This document shows, piece after piece, positions 22,273 to 31,543 of a stretch of DNA of 64,000 bases. The stretch is from Rebecca billardiae RCC1528. Taxonomy: Eukaryota; Haptophyta. Under the pieces are notes generated by a model. It was not told the DNA's origin and ran no database searches. It was given only the letters and a program-made list of their open reading frames with translations. The position numbers were made by a program, and so were the translations under genes. Every line of letters begins with the position of its first letter. The first letter of the stretch is position 1. The DNA is taken from NCBI GenBank assembly GCA_965240325.2, contig OZ251223.1, positions 3,472,001-3,536,000 of the forward strand, in the 5' to 3' direction.

Positions 22273-23355
22273 CTATGATGCCGGCAGCGCAATGAGACAC
22301 TGTCGGTCGATGAGAACGCTCACGTACTCGCCGTATCTGGGTGGTTGTGGGAACGCGATGCCATGCTGCGTCGACGCCACCGACCCACCCGCAGGCTGAC
22401 AGCAAGCCGTCAAATTGGCGGCGCTCTGCTTCGCCGCTCTTTTGCTGATATCGGACCGCCAGCCACGGAAGTTCCACACCGGAGGGAGTGTGTAGACCTC
22501 GGCGCGTCTCTTCTGCACACCCTCCAGCAGCGCGTTGCGAAAGGAGCAGTCCTCGTGCTTCGACAGAGCGTTCGGCTCGAGGTAAAGGGTAATCCATCGC
22601 CGAATCACCCACCGCACGCCGGGGTGAGTCGTGTCAGCCACCACGACACCGCTATTGAGCACTGCAAACGCTCTCGGCGGCCGAAGATCAGGGCACATCC
22701 TGCTGCCTGGCCCGAATGTGGCACCATCGTCATGACTCAGGGCCGCCATGATGGGGAACGTTGCCAGGATGCTTGTGGCACCGCCTGGGCCCGCACCCAG
22801 GGTCTGCAAGCCGGCCAAAAGTTCGTGGGCTGTGACGCACGGGTACGCATCCGCAGCGAGCAGGATGGTGTGGGCAAATGGCGAAGCGAGCACCGACGCG
22901 GCAGGTCCAATGCGCCGCAGGCGTGCTGCCTCGGCGCTGTGCCAAAGAGTGGCTCCGAGGGGCCACGTCCGTCCAATTACGACGTCATCGAGCACCTCGC
23001 AACGGATCGTCGCCACCGCGTCGGACGACAGTCGCGCGGTGCATGGGGGCAAGAGCGCCTCGCTAGTCACAAATGCAGCCACACGCGGCCACCTCAGCGC
23101 CCGCACGGCCATCTTTGCCGCGCTGATCTGTTGAAATGAGCCCAGGTGAAAGACGAAGCCGAGCGCCTTCCATTCGCTGTCACTCGGAACCTGGGATGCC
23201 CCGCAGGTCACGGCAGCCGTTGTTAGCGCGGCTAGAGCTGCAAGTAGTAGAAGGGCCCAGTCGTTAGTTCGGCTGCTGCGCGGCTGCAGCAAGGTGCTGC
23301 AGCCCCTTGGCTGCAACGGCAGCAAATTCCGCACGACCGGAAGCGGGGGCGCCAT
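22273..23355 (-). CDS. Glycosyltransferase-like type II membrane protein
   Basis: The frame encodes 360 residues from the ATG at 23355. A single hydrophobic segment near residues 33-53 (WALLLLAALAALTTAAVTCG) looks like a Golgi signal anchor. The lumenal part contains LLAADAYPCV, reminiscent of a DxD-type metal site, and the element FAVLNSGVVVAD followed by a conserved-looking acidic/aromatic helix, typical of nucleotide-diphospho-sugar transferases (GT8/GT77-like folds). The exact family is uncertain. The frame is open for another ~100 residues upstream, but that part is encoded by an inverted-repeat arm and is Arg-rich, so I chose the ATG just outside it. The gene faces away from the alcohol dehydrogenase. 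Confidence 0.55.
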   Translation of the reverse strand: MAPPLPVVRNLLPLQPRGCSTLLQPRSSRTNDWALLLLAALAALTTAAVTCGASQVPSDSEWKALGFVFHLGSFQQISAAKMAVRALRWPRVAAFVTSEALLPPCTARLSSDAVATIRCEVLDDVVIGRTWPLGATLWHSAEAARLRRIGPAASVLASPFAHTILLAADAYPCVTAHELLAGLQTLGAGPGGATSILATFPIMAALSHDDGATFGPGSRMCPDLRPPRAFAVLNSGVVVADTTHPGVRWVIRRWITLYLEPNALSKHEDCSFRNALLEGVQKRRAEVYTLPPVWNFRGWRSDISKRAAKQSAANLTACCQPAGGSVASTQHGIAFPQPPRYGEYVSVLIDRQCLIALPAS

Positions 23356-23397
23356 TGCGCAAATATCGGAAAGCCCGGACAGGAGCACCGGCGCACT

Positions 23398-23835
23398 GCT
23401 GCAGCCAAGGGTGTCCAGGGTCCGCAACAGCCAGTGCGCAGCGCGGCGGAGGCTGTGACATCGCGAGGTCGCCGCTCGCCAGTGGGACTCGCCCGCCCGC
23501 CGCCGTGCACGGCGGCGGAGCCGCTCGCGCCGTGCGCTCCTGCGGCCGTCGGATCGGGCTGCGTAGGCGGCGCGCGGCTTGGGCCGTCGCTGAGCCACCC
23601 AGCGCCCCTCGCTGCGCCGCGCGCCTTCCTCGTCCTCGCCTCCTCCGCGCCTTGAAGCAGCACGCACACGCGCGGCGCCGCCACAAAAGCAGCGCAGGCG
23701 CTCGCGTGCAAGCGCGCGCGCGCAGCGCGCGACGGGCTCGACTCAGGGCTCGCGCCGCTGCGGGGGCATGCAGCACCATCACATGCGCGCGCGACGCCAC
23801 CTCGAACTTGCGCATCGCTGTGACCGTCACGCGCC
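23398..23835 (+). repeat. Left arm of a 0.43-kb inverted duplication
   Basis: GCTGCAGCCAAGGGTGTCC through CCTCGAACTTGCGCATCGC is repeated inverted at 24097-24524 with few differences. It starts 42 bp upstream of the glycosyltransferase-like ATG. Confidence 0.9.
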
Positions 23836-24096
23836 AAATGCTCACACGTCCTCGTGTTGAAGTAGGCCCAATCTGACCAGAACCTGCCATGCGTCAGGAC
23901 GACTTCTTAGGCAAGACACGATGACAGCTACGTACGCGGCGCTTCTCAGCAAGCGTGGAGACCACAAGAGAAGCGCACGCAAGCATGACCGTCCCCGCAT
24001 CGATCGCGTCGACGTACTCAAGGCCCGTTGTGGAAGCTTCCGTCGCACGTGTGATGATGCCAAGTCAGACCATTTTGTAACGTGCATCAGCGTGCA
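23836..24096. other. Unique loop between inverted arms
   Basis: This 261-bp spacer separates the arms and has no recognisable gene. The structure as a whole acts as the shared upstream region of the two divergent genes. Confidence 0.4.
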
Positions 24097-24524
24097 CTGA
24101 CGGTCAAACGCGCAGGCTCGAGGTGGCGTCGCGCGCGCATGTGATAGCACTGCATGTCCCCGCAGAGGCTCGAACACCGAGTCGAGTCCGTCGCGCGCTG
24201 CGCGCGCGCGCTTGCACGCGAGCGCCTGCGCTGCTTTTGTGGCGGCGCCGCGCGTGTGCGTGCTGCTTCAAGGCGCGGAGGAGGCGAGGACGAGGAAGGC
24301 GCGCGGCGCAGCGAGGGGCGCTGGGTGGCTCAGCGACGGCCCAAGCCGCGCGCCGCCTACGCAGCCCGATCCGACGGCCGCAGGAGCGCACGGCGCGAGC
24401 GGCTCCGCCGCCGTGCACGGCGGCGGGCGGGCGAGTCCCACTGGCGAGCGGCGACCTCGCGATGTCACAGCCTCTGCCGCGCTGCGCACTGGCTGTTGCG
24501 GACCCTGGACACCCTTGCTGCAGC
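24097..24524 (-). repeat. Right arm of the 0.43-kb inverted duplication
   Basis: This is the reverse complement of 23398-23835. It ends 58 bp before the alcohol dehydrogenase ATG, so both divergent genes carry nearly the same upstream sequence at nearly the same distance. Confidence 0.9.
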
Positions 24525-24582
24525 GGCGCCCACCCGTGCGGGCTGACGCCCGGGCCCGCCATCGGGAAGCCTGAGCCGGGCC

Positions 24583-26095
24583 ATGACGTCCTGCATTTGC
24601 CTCGCGACTCCCAATTCCTCGTGCCGTTTCCGCGCGATGCGCATCGAGCGCCACGCGCACGGCCCCGATGACGTCTTGATCAACGTGACGCACTGCGGCG
24701 TGTGCCATACCGACGTATGCGCGCGTGTGCGCGTGCGTGCGCGCGCACACCCGCGCGTGTGCGCGCGCCGCGCTCATAGTGGGTTCGCGCACGTGCCCTG
24801 CGCGCAGCTTCACTTCGCCAAGAACGACTTCTTCATGACGAAGTTTCCATGTGTGCCAGGTCACGAGGTTGCCGGCGTTGTGGCTGCCGTGGGTGCGAGC
24901 GTGAGCAAGTTCAAGGTGGGCGACCACGTTGGCGTTGGCTGCTTTGTCGATGCGTGCCTCGAGTGCAAGTACTGCAAACGCGGAGACGACCACTTCTGCG
25001 CCAAGGGCGAGACCCTCACCTATGCCGGCGAGCCCAAGCATGGCCGGTGCGGCTCGGAGATCACAAAGGGCGGGTACTCGACGAAGGTGTGCGCCTGGCC
25101 TGCGCCTGGCCTGCGCCCATAGCCATGCTGGGTGGCGCCGCTCGCTCACCCTGTGCGTCGTGCGACCCTTGCCTCCCTGCCAGATGGTCGTCCACGAGCG
25201 CTTCGTCGTACGCGTGCCGCAGTCGCTGCCGCTCGACAAGGTGGGCCCGCTGCTGTGCGCTGGCATCACCACCTTCGCGCCACTCAAGCGCTTTGGCGTG
25301 GGCGCGGGCTCGCGCGTCGGCGTGAACGGGCTCGGCGGCCTGGGCACGATGGCGGTCAAGCAGGCGAAGGCGATGGGCGCTCACGTGACTGTCATCTCGC
25401 GCTCGCGCCGCAAGGAGGGCTACGCCAAGTCGATCGGCGCCGACACGCTCGTCGTCTCCTCCGACCGCACGTCGCTCATGGACTCCGCGCGCTCACTCGA
25501 CCTCGTGATCGACACAGTCGCACAGCGGCATGACATCGGGATCAACGTGATCACCGGCGGGGCCCTCGATCCCAGCAATGCGCGCACTGGCACGCTCCTC
25601 GATCTGCTCGACATCGACGGCACGTGGTGCTTTGTGGGTGTGAGCATGACGATGATCGACATGCAGCCGGGCAAGCTGCTCATGCACCAGCACCGGATCA
25701 CTGGCTCCAAGATTGGCGGCATCGCGATGCAGCAGGAGTGCGTCGAGTTCTGCGCAAGGCACGGCGTGCTGCCCGAGACGGAGCTCGTCCCCGCCACGCC
25801 CGCGGCGCTGAGCCGCGTCTACACTGAGCTCGATCGTGGCAACGATTCGGGCGTGCGCTTCGTGCTTGACATCGGCAAGACTCTCACCGAGGAGCTGATC
25901 AGCGCGCCGCCACCGCCACCGCCATCACTCGGCGGCCGCTCGGAAACAGTCGTTCAGATCGCCCTGCTGCTCAATCGGATCGTGCTCTCCAAGGTTGAGG
26001 GCTTCGTTCTCGCGCACTCGCAGGCTGTCGCGGGCGCGCTGTGCGCCGGAGCAGTCATGGGCGCTGTCGGCATCGCGCTGCGCTTCATCGCCTGA
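24583..26095 (+). CDS. Zinc-dependent alcohol dehydrogenase, cinnamyl-alcohol type, three exons
   Basis: Exons are 24583-24714, 24808-25086 and 25184-26095 (440 residues). The introns are 93 and 97 bp and in phase 0, and their removal restores CHTDLHFAKND and GGYSTKMVVHERF exactly as the family requires. The catalytic zinc ligands lie in CGVCHTD and GHEVAG. The structural zinc is in CLECKYCKRGDDHFC. The Rossmann motif is GLGGLGTMAVKQAK, and SRSRRK after beta-2 suggests NADP(H). The family reduces aromatic or aliphatic aldehydes. Unusually, ~60 extra C-terminal residues include a Pro run and end with a hydrophobic segment (ALCAGAVMGAVGIAL), a possible tail anchor. The first 20 residues align poorly, and another frame there reads DSQFLVPF, so the true N-terminus is uncertain. 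Confidence 0.9.
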
Positions 26096-26602
26096 TGTGA
26101 ATGAGACACCTACAGTGATGACCTGCATAATTGGTCGCCGTGGTGAGAGTCCGTAGTGACTCAGTCTGACTGGGTCAGACACTCACTCAGGGGCCCGCTT
26201 CGGGCGCTTGGCGGCAAGCTGACGACTACACTTTCACCCCGAGCATATGCATCGTCCGAGACGTCATGCCGCTGATCCAATATAGCGCCGTAGCGCGAGC
26301 TATACTAATATACTAATAATGTTTATTAAATATCATTCGCCTTATTTTTATTTCGGCCGGAATAAGGGGCGCAGAAGGCGGCCTGGGCGGGCCTGGCAAC
26401 CGCGCGCTCGGGGCATTCGCCGTGGGCGTGGCGGTCACATTGTCAGTGGCCTTCATGTATCATCAGAAGCCGCCCTGGCGGGCATCCGACAGCACGCGGG
26501 CATTTAAGCGCAGGCCGGGGGCATCATTGCTGTCAGCAGCGGTGGCATCCGAAGCACGACAGCACCATCATGATCATCATCGACATCAGCAACAGCAAGT
26601 TA
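26096..26602. other. Convergent intergenic region
   Basis: The 507 bp between stop codons of the alcohol dehydrogenase and the TylF-like gene are AT-richer around 26280-26350 (possible 3' ends). No gene seen. Confidence 0.5.
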
Positions 26603-27790
26603 TTATTCGTCATAATGTGCCCACGAGGAATGCTTGGATTGATGTGGAAGGACTGCCATTGCGTGGTTCGGGTTGAGCTTCAGCTCCTTCAACCGTGCTA
26701 TGATCTGCTCCGTCGAGAGAAAGTGCTTCCGGTCCACTGGGATCGCCTCCGACTTGCGCGCCCACCCCGCGGCCGCCATGTCAATCGGGTGTATCCACGT
26801 GGTCTTCTTGGAGAGGCCGTGCGCACGGGCAAAGTCGAGCCAAGCAAACTTTGTAGCGGGGTTGTGGCCGAAGTCGTCGAAGATGAGGATGCCGCCGACG
26901 GGCACCCTGTCCCAGAGCGTGTACAGCGCGTGCTGGTAGCTGTTCACGCCGGCCGCGCGCGGGTGAGGGGATCGCCATCCGCGTGAAAGACGCAGCTGGT
27001 GCCTCACGTGCTCACGGGACGATTGGCCTGCGGGCAGTCTCGCCGCGCGGCGCCGCGCGGCGCCAGGCGCGCACGAGCTGTAATAGTTGCAGTCGAGACG
27101 AAGCACGGCGAGCTCTGCGTGCGGGTACGTGCGCACGAACGTGCCCAGCGACTCCTCGAAAAGCCCTTTGTGGAACCGCACTCGGTTCTCGTCCAGCAGG
27201 CCGTACTTTGCGAAATTGTGCCTGACTTGCTTCACGCTGGTGGCGAGGAAGGCGGCCTCAGGGCCGTACGCGGGCAGGGCGTCGAACGCGTCGAAGACGT
27301 GCACGCTACGCTGGTGCTGGCCGAGCGCCTCGAACACGCCGGCTGCGTAGATACACGTCCCGCCCCGCCACACGCCGAGCTCGGCGTAGTCGCCGGGCAC
27401 CTTGGTCGCGACCGCCAGCGTGATGGCTTCTCGCACGTTTCGCAGCCGCTTGTGGCCGACCAGAGTGTGACCGACAGTGGGCCAGTCCCGGCCGTAGCTC
27501 CGCAGTCGAGGGTCGTACGCGGCGTGCGGCCCGTCGAGGGGGCACGGCCCTTTCGTCCCGCAGCTGCCCGCCTCGTCGTGCAGTGAACCTGTCAACGCCA
27601 TCTCGAGTAATCGGATGTACGCGCGCTCGGCGGGGCCAAAGGCGGTGGTGCTGAAGGCCGTGCACTGGGGGCTGGAGCAGGGGCCAGGCCGCATAGGCGC
27701 GTCGTCGATGCCCAGCGTCGCGTTGTCGTTATACGCGCTCGGCCATGTGAAAATGGCAGAGAGAAGGGCCGCCGCGCAAGGCGCCGCCAT
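26603..27790 (-). CDS. TylF/macrocin-O-methyltransferase-like enzyme, two exons
   Basis: Exons are 27790-27075 and 26939-26603, encoding 350 residues. The ATG at 27790 is the first in frame and begins a hydrophobic leader (MAAPCAAALLSAIFTW). The TylF-type signature is clear: RLRNVREAI, GDYAELGVWRGGTCI (SAM-binding), VHVFDAFDALP, RVRFHKGLFEESL, LAVLRLDCNYYSS and VGGILIFDDFGHN. Members methylate sugar or polyketide hydroxyls. The 135-bp intron (GTGCGCGCC...GAACAG) joins YYSS to YQHALYTLW, matching the family. It is a multiple of three and has no stop, so an unspliced message would still be in frame. The gene is head to head, at 65 bp, with another methyltransferase. The substrate is unknown. 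Confidence 0.82.
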   Translation of the reverse strand: MAAPCAAALLSAIFTWPSAYNDNATLGIDDAPMRPGPCSSPQCTAFSTTAFGPAERAYIRLLEMALTGSLHDEAGSCGTKGPCPLDGPHAAYDPRLRSYGRDWPTVGHTLVGHKRLRNVREAITLAVATKVPGDYAELGVWRGGTCIYAAGVFEALGQHQRSVHVFDAFDALPAYGPEAAFLATSVKQVRHNFAKYGLLDENRVRFHKGLFEESLGTFVRTYPHAELAVLRLDCNYYSSCAPGAARRRAARLPAGQSSREHVRHQLRLSRGWRSPHPRAAGVNSYQHALYTLWDRVPVGGILIFDDFGHNPATKFAWLDFARAHGLSKKTTWIHPIDMAAAGWARKSEAIPVDRKHFLSTEQIIARLKELKLNPNHAMAVLPHQSKHSSWAHYDE

Positions 27791-27855
27791 TGTACCGGGT
27801 ACAGTACCGGTGCACGACGTCGACGTGAGCCGGGGATCCCGCGTCCACGCCCAGC
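27791..27855. promoter_or_regulatory. 65-bp bidirectional spacer with palindromes
   Basis: The spacer between two divergent ATGs contains the dyad GTACC-G-GGTAC (27792-27802), then GTACCGGTGCAC, then CGACGTCG (27815-27822, including a GACGTC core). The palindromic content is striking for such a short piece, but factor binding is only inferred. Confidence 0.45.
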
Positions 27856-29262
27856 ATGGCGGCCGCCGCGATCCTCGATCGCCTGGATCAATCGAGCAAG
27901 CACGCGGCGGCAAGGGGCTCTGAACGCCTCTGGGCGCGTATCCTGCTGGCCGATCTAGAGCTCGTCAACGTGGCAGACGATGCTGAGCTGCTCATCGCAT
28001 CCGTGCCCCACCTCGTGGACGCGCTCGCTGTGGGTGATGGAGATGTGTTGCAAGCGGCGCTGACGCTGACGGCGCGTGCTGTCGAGTCGGTTGCAGGGGT
28101 GGAGGCCTTTTCGCGGACGGTCTGGGGAGCTAGACGCGCGATCAAGCTGGCCGGGCGGCTGGATTTGGACGACGAGACGCGTCGCCTCGTTGACCGCCTT
28201 CTCGCGGTCTCCTCTGAGGGAAGCGAGGGTGCTGGCAGCCAACCTGGCGGTGGCGGCCTCGCGGCCGAGGCCCTCGGTGGGAGCGTCAGTTTCGAGGCAG
28301 TGCACCGCGAGGATATGTATCCGCCATCACAGCTCGAGTTCAGGGTCGTCCCCGCCTCCAAGATGGAGCCTGCGCGGCTCGATTGCAGCACCGTCGATCG
28401 TATGGCTGCGCGCGAGGTCGCGCAGATTCTGGGCAGGCCTCGCCCATGCGCGTGCGCCGCGTGTGTGAGCACGCGGCGCGGAGAGGACGCGCCCCTGGCA
28501 CTGTGCATGCTCAACCCATCGCGCCGGGAACGATTCGGCTCGGAGATCCCGAGCAAGATCTGGCCGGCGTCGGTGATCCTGGCGCAGCTCCTGTGGAACC
28601 ACCCTGAGCTCGTGCGCTCGCGGCGCGTGCTTGAGCTGGGCGCGGGCATGGGCCTGGCCGGGCTTGCGGCCATGCGGTGCTCGCCGCGCTGGGTGGTGAT
28701 GACTGACATCGACACCAAGGTGATCGGCCACATGCGCTCAAATATCAGCGCCAACGCGATCGCGGGCGAGACCACGGCTGCCCATGCTGCGTACCTCGAT
28801 TGGGCTGACCTGCCCACCCTAGCGGCGGCAGTGAGCGACGACAACCCAAGTGGAGAGCGCAGCTGTGACGAGGAGGGCGCCGAATGGCGACTGCGGCAGC
28901 CTGCTGATTTGATTCTCGCTGCCGACGTTGTCAATGCGGATGGCCTCAGCGAGCTGGTCTATGCCGCTGTGCTCCACCACCTCGCGCGCACGCCAGAAAG
29001 CCTCTTTGTCATGGTGTGCCCGCGACCAGAGCACAGGCACAGCGTTGAGAAGCTGCGCGAGCTCCTCACGCGCGCAGACGCCGAGCTGGAGTGCGCGGTG
29101 GGGCCCGTCCCAAGCTGGCTTCTCGAGGCGAGCCGCTCGGCTGCGCGAGGAGCTGCCACCGACATTGACAAATCGGAGTTCGATGTTCTCCAGTACGAGC
29201 TGTACATCGCCCGGCGCCTCGGGCAGTCGTCTGCTGACTGCTCAACGTCAATGACGGACTGA
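27856..29262 (+). CDS. Lysine methyltransferase-like protein (METTL21/FAM86, methyltransferase-16 family)
   Basis: A single-exon frame encodes 468 residues from the ATG at 27856. Residues ~1-120 are helical and unrecognised. The C-terminal half has SKIWPASVILAQLLW, the SAM loop VLELGAGMGLAGLA, MTDID, YLDWADLP, LILAADVV and MVCPRPEHRHSV, the order found in METTL21/METTL22/FAM86 proteins, which methylate lysines of chaperones and elongation factors. The target cannot be read from sequence. A Cys-containing stretch (PRPCACAACVSTRRGE) just before the domain is unusual. The gene probably shares its promoter with the TylF-like gene. Confidence 0.8.
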   Translation: MAAAAILDRLDQSSKHAAARGSERLWARILLADLELVNVADDAELLIASVPHLVDALAVGDGDVLQAALTLTARAVESVAGVEAFSRTVWGARRAIKLAGRLDLDDETRRLVDRLLAVSSEGSEGAGSQPGGGGLAAEALGGSVSFEAVHREDMYPPSQLEFRVVPASKMEPARLDCSTVDRMAAREVAQILGRPRPCACAACVSTRRGEDAPLALCMLNPSRRERFGSEIPSKIWPASVILAQLLWNHPELVRSRRVLELGAGMGLAGLAAMRCSPRWVVMTDIDTKVIGHMRSNISANAIAGETTAAHAAYLDWADLPTLAAAVSDDNPSGERSCDEEGAEWRLRQPADLILAADVVNADGLSELVYAAVLHHLARTPESLFVMVCPRPEHRHSVEKLRELLTRADAELECAVGPVPSWLLEASRSAARGAATDIDKSEFDVLQYELYIARRLGQSSADCSTSMTD

Positions 29263-29340
29263 CTACTACAGCAATAACACATACACGACTTTGAACAGCA
29301 GAATCTGCGCGTAGTACTGTCGATAGCTACGCACATATAG

Positions 29341-29355
29341 CTCTCTCTCTCTCTC

Positions 29356-29442
<87 letters not shown>

Positions 29443-29484
29443 CTCTCTCGATCTCTCTCTCTCGATCTCTCTCTCTCTCTCTCT
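29341..29484. repeat. (CT)n microsatellite
   Basis: Almost pure CT dinucleotides with a few GATCT interruptions, 80 bp beyond the stop codon of the methyltransferase-16 family gene. Confidence 0.95.
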
Positions 29485-30002
29485 CATCCAGTGATCCAGA
29501 TTACCCATATCGCGGATCCGACGGCGGCGATTCTGACAGGCTGTTAGCAGGTGCATCGATCTACTGTAATCTCCCGTAACGGCCGAGCACCCCTCGCTGT
29601 CGCAGCTAGCGACCCGCCGGCCGTTGAGGCGTTACAGGGCCATTAGGCATTACCAGAAGGCGGTGCAGACTGTTAGTCCAGTCGGGCGCGCATCGTCTGA
29701 CAGACTCTCAGCCCATGCAAGCAGCAATGCAATCTGAATCATGATGAATAGTGAATAAATTTCACTGTAGTCAAATAATGATTATTAGCACTCCTGCCTG
29801 CTCGACTCTCTGGGCTCCGACTGCTTACTACAATAATATGAGTTGTTTCTGTTCACTGCTGTTGCCAGCTGCAGCGGTCACGGTCAGAGACCGACTGTCA
29901 GGCGGGCCAGTCTTGAGTCGGGGTCTTGAGTCTACTCTGTACTCACTCTGCTGCCTCTCTGCTAGCCGTCTCTCAGTGTCTCTCTCTAATGCAGTGACGA
30001 GG

Positions 30003-30033
30003 ATAGATAGATAGATAGACAGACAGACACACA

Positions 30034-30120
<87 letters not shown>
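30003..30120. repeat. Compound (GATA)(GACA)(CA)(GA) microsatellite
   Basis: Four simple motifs follow one another without a gap, the (GA)n part being ~70 bp. It ends 27 bp before mobile-element copy 3. Confidence 0.95.
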
Positions 30121-30121
<1 letters not shown>

Positions 30122-30147
30122 AGAGTCTGATAGCTCAGACTAGCTAT

Positions 30148-31309
30148 GACCGCGTTCCGCGGTCCTGTTCTGCATAGAATCAACGCAGTTCGGGGCCCGC
30201 GGTGCGGCGGTGGCCGTGCAATCGCGGCTCTCCGCCGTAGTCGTGGCAGTTCGCCAGTTGAAGTCGGTTCCGTGAGATGACTGAAGCTATTAGTCCGACC
30301 GTCGCCCTGCCTGCGACCGCGAGACTCATTCCTGACACTTCACACAATCACAGCAGCGCGGACCTGAGACCGCACCCGGCACCGGTCAAATCGGACGTCC
30401 GTCAGTCTGACAACTAGCTGGGTCAAATGTCCAACTGGCTGATCAGCTCGGATCCGACCCGTCCGCGATCGTGCCGAGTGAGTCGTGCCGCGGAGCTCGG
30501 AGTACTGAAGGAGTCGGGTGTGACAGCAGGGTGCCTTAGCGCTGCGGCCCGTGCCAGCCAACGACCAGACGTACTCTGGCCACTTGACCCGTTGCACGGG
30601 TGAGTGACCGTACGCCCCGCTCACCGCGCGCGCCGCGCGACTCGGGGTGATGGAGAGCGGATGGCGACAGCAGCAGCAGTCCTCATGAAGACGATGAAGC
30701 TGGCGGCACGGGTGCACGAGGTGGCAGGCGAAAGCGCGCCGACGAGACCGCATTTGACACACCTGAGCCGCACGCGCGTGCCGTCGCCGAGCGCGAGCGC
30801 TGCAAACGCAACTACCGCGCGCGCCACGACGGCGCGGCACTAGCTGATGCAGGCCGTACTGCCGGCACTGCTTCTGCGATCATGCGCCACGGTCGCAGCT
30901 GACTGCGTGAGCAGCAAGCGGGAGGCGGGTCCGGAGGCACGTGCAGGCGCGCTCGCAGCCAGGGGTTCGGGTCACATCCGCGGTCATCCGCCATCGGCAT
31001 CGTGCGAGGCCGCACGCAGTCGCAATCCGGGACGACGAATACGATTCGCTCGTAACGAACCGTTACGCAAAAGTCACGTCCGGCTCACGTCCAGATCGCA
31101 CTTCACTTAGGGAATATCGTGGGCGCGCCCTTTTCTCGCCAAATGAACGTCGATCTCTACGCGGTCTCAAAAAATCGAAACTCGGTCTCCACCTCCGTGA
31201 AAATCGCCCCGGCCACGTCCCTTTTTCTTTGATCAAAGATCTTTTTGAAACGTGGTTAGGGCCCGCACTGCGGGCTCCACGCTGCGCGCTCCGCCCTGCA
31301 CCGCGGGCC
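30148..31309 (+). mobile_element. Mobile-element copy 3
   Basis: The 1162-bp unit has the same ends as copy 1 (GACCGCGTTCCGCGGTCC... to ...GCACCGCGGGCC) and is closely similar over its length, with several small indels. Its flanking 9-mers (ACTAGCTAT and ATTACTACT) do not match, so a target duplication has been lost or was never present. No transposase is encoded. Confidence 0.75.
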
Positions 31310-31543
31310 ATTACTACTGCTAGCTGCTAGCTGATATCTCTGCTGCATGATTCCTGATATGCTCGGGCGCTCGTCATCTGACATATATCTGCTATCTAAC
31401 ATTCTAAGTACCGAGTTACTCGGCCTACATGATATATTAATTAGCCGCTCGTCTGCTGCACTCGGCCTGATGAGTACGGTTACCGGATAAATGGCAACAG
31501 CACTGACGACGCCGGTCGTGAGGGTGCTTATTCATCCCGATCC
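31310..31543. other. Intergenic spacer
   Basis: Short AT-rich spacer before the stop codon of the BioF gene. Nothing recognised. Confidence 0.4.

Larger units (their letters stand above)
29263..30147. other. Gene-free region with microsatellites
   Basis: A (CT)n tract interrupted by CGAT occupies 29341-29484. At 30003-30120 a GATA run passes to GACA, then CA, then a long (GA)n. No gene seen between them. Confidence 0.6.

Noticed and set aside
29266-29556. Arg-Glu repeat protein frame over the CT tract
   Set aside because: It is the translation of a dinucleotide microsatellite.
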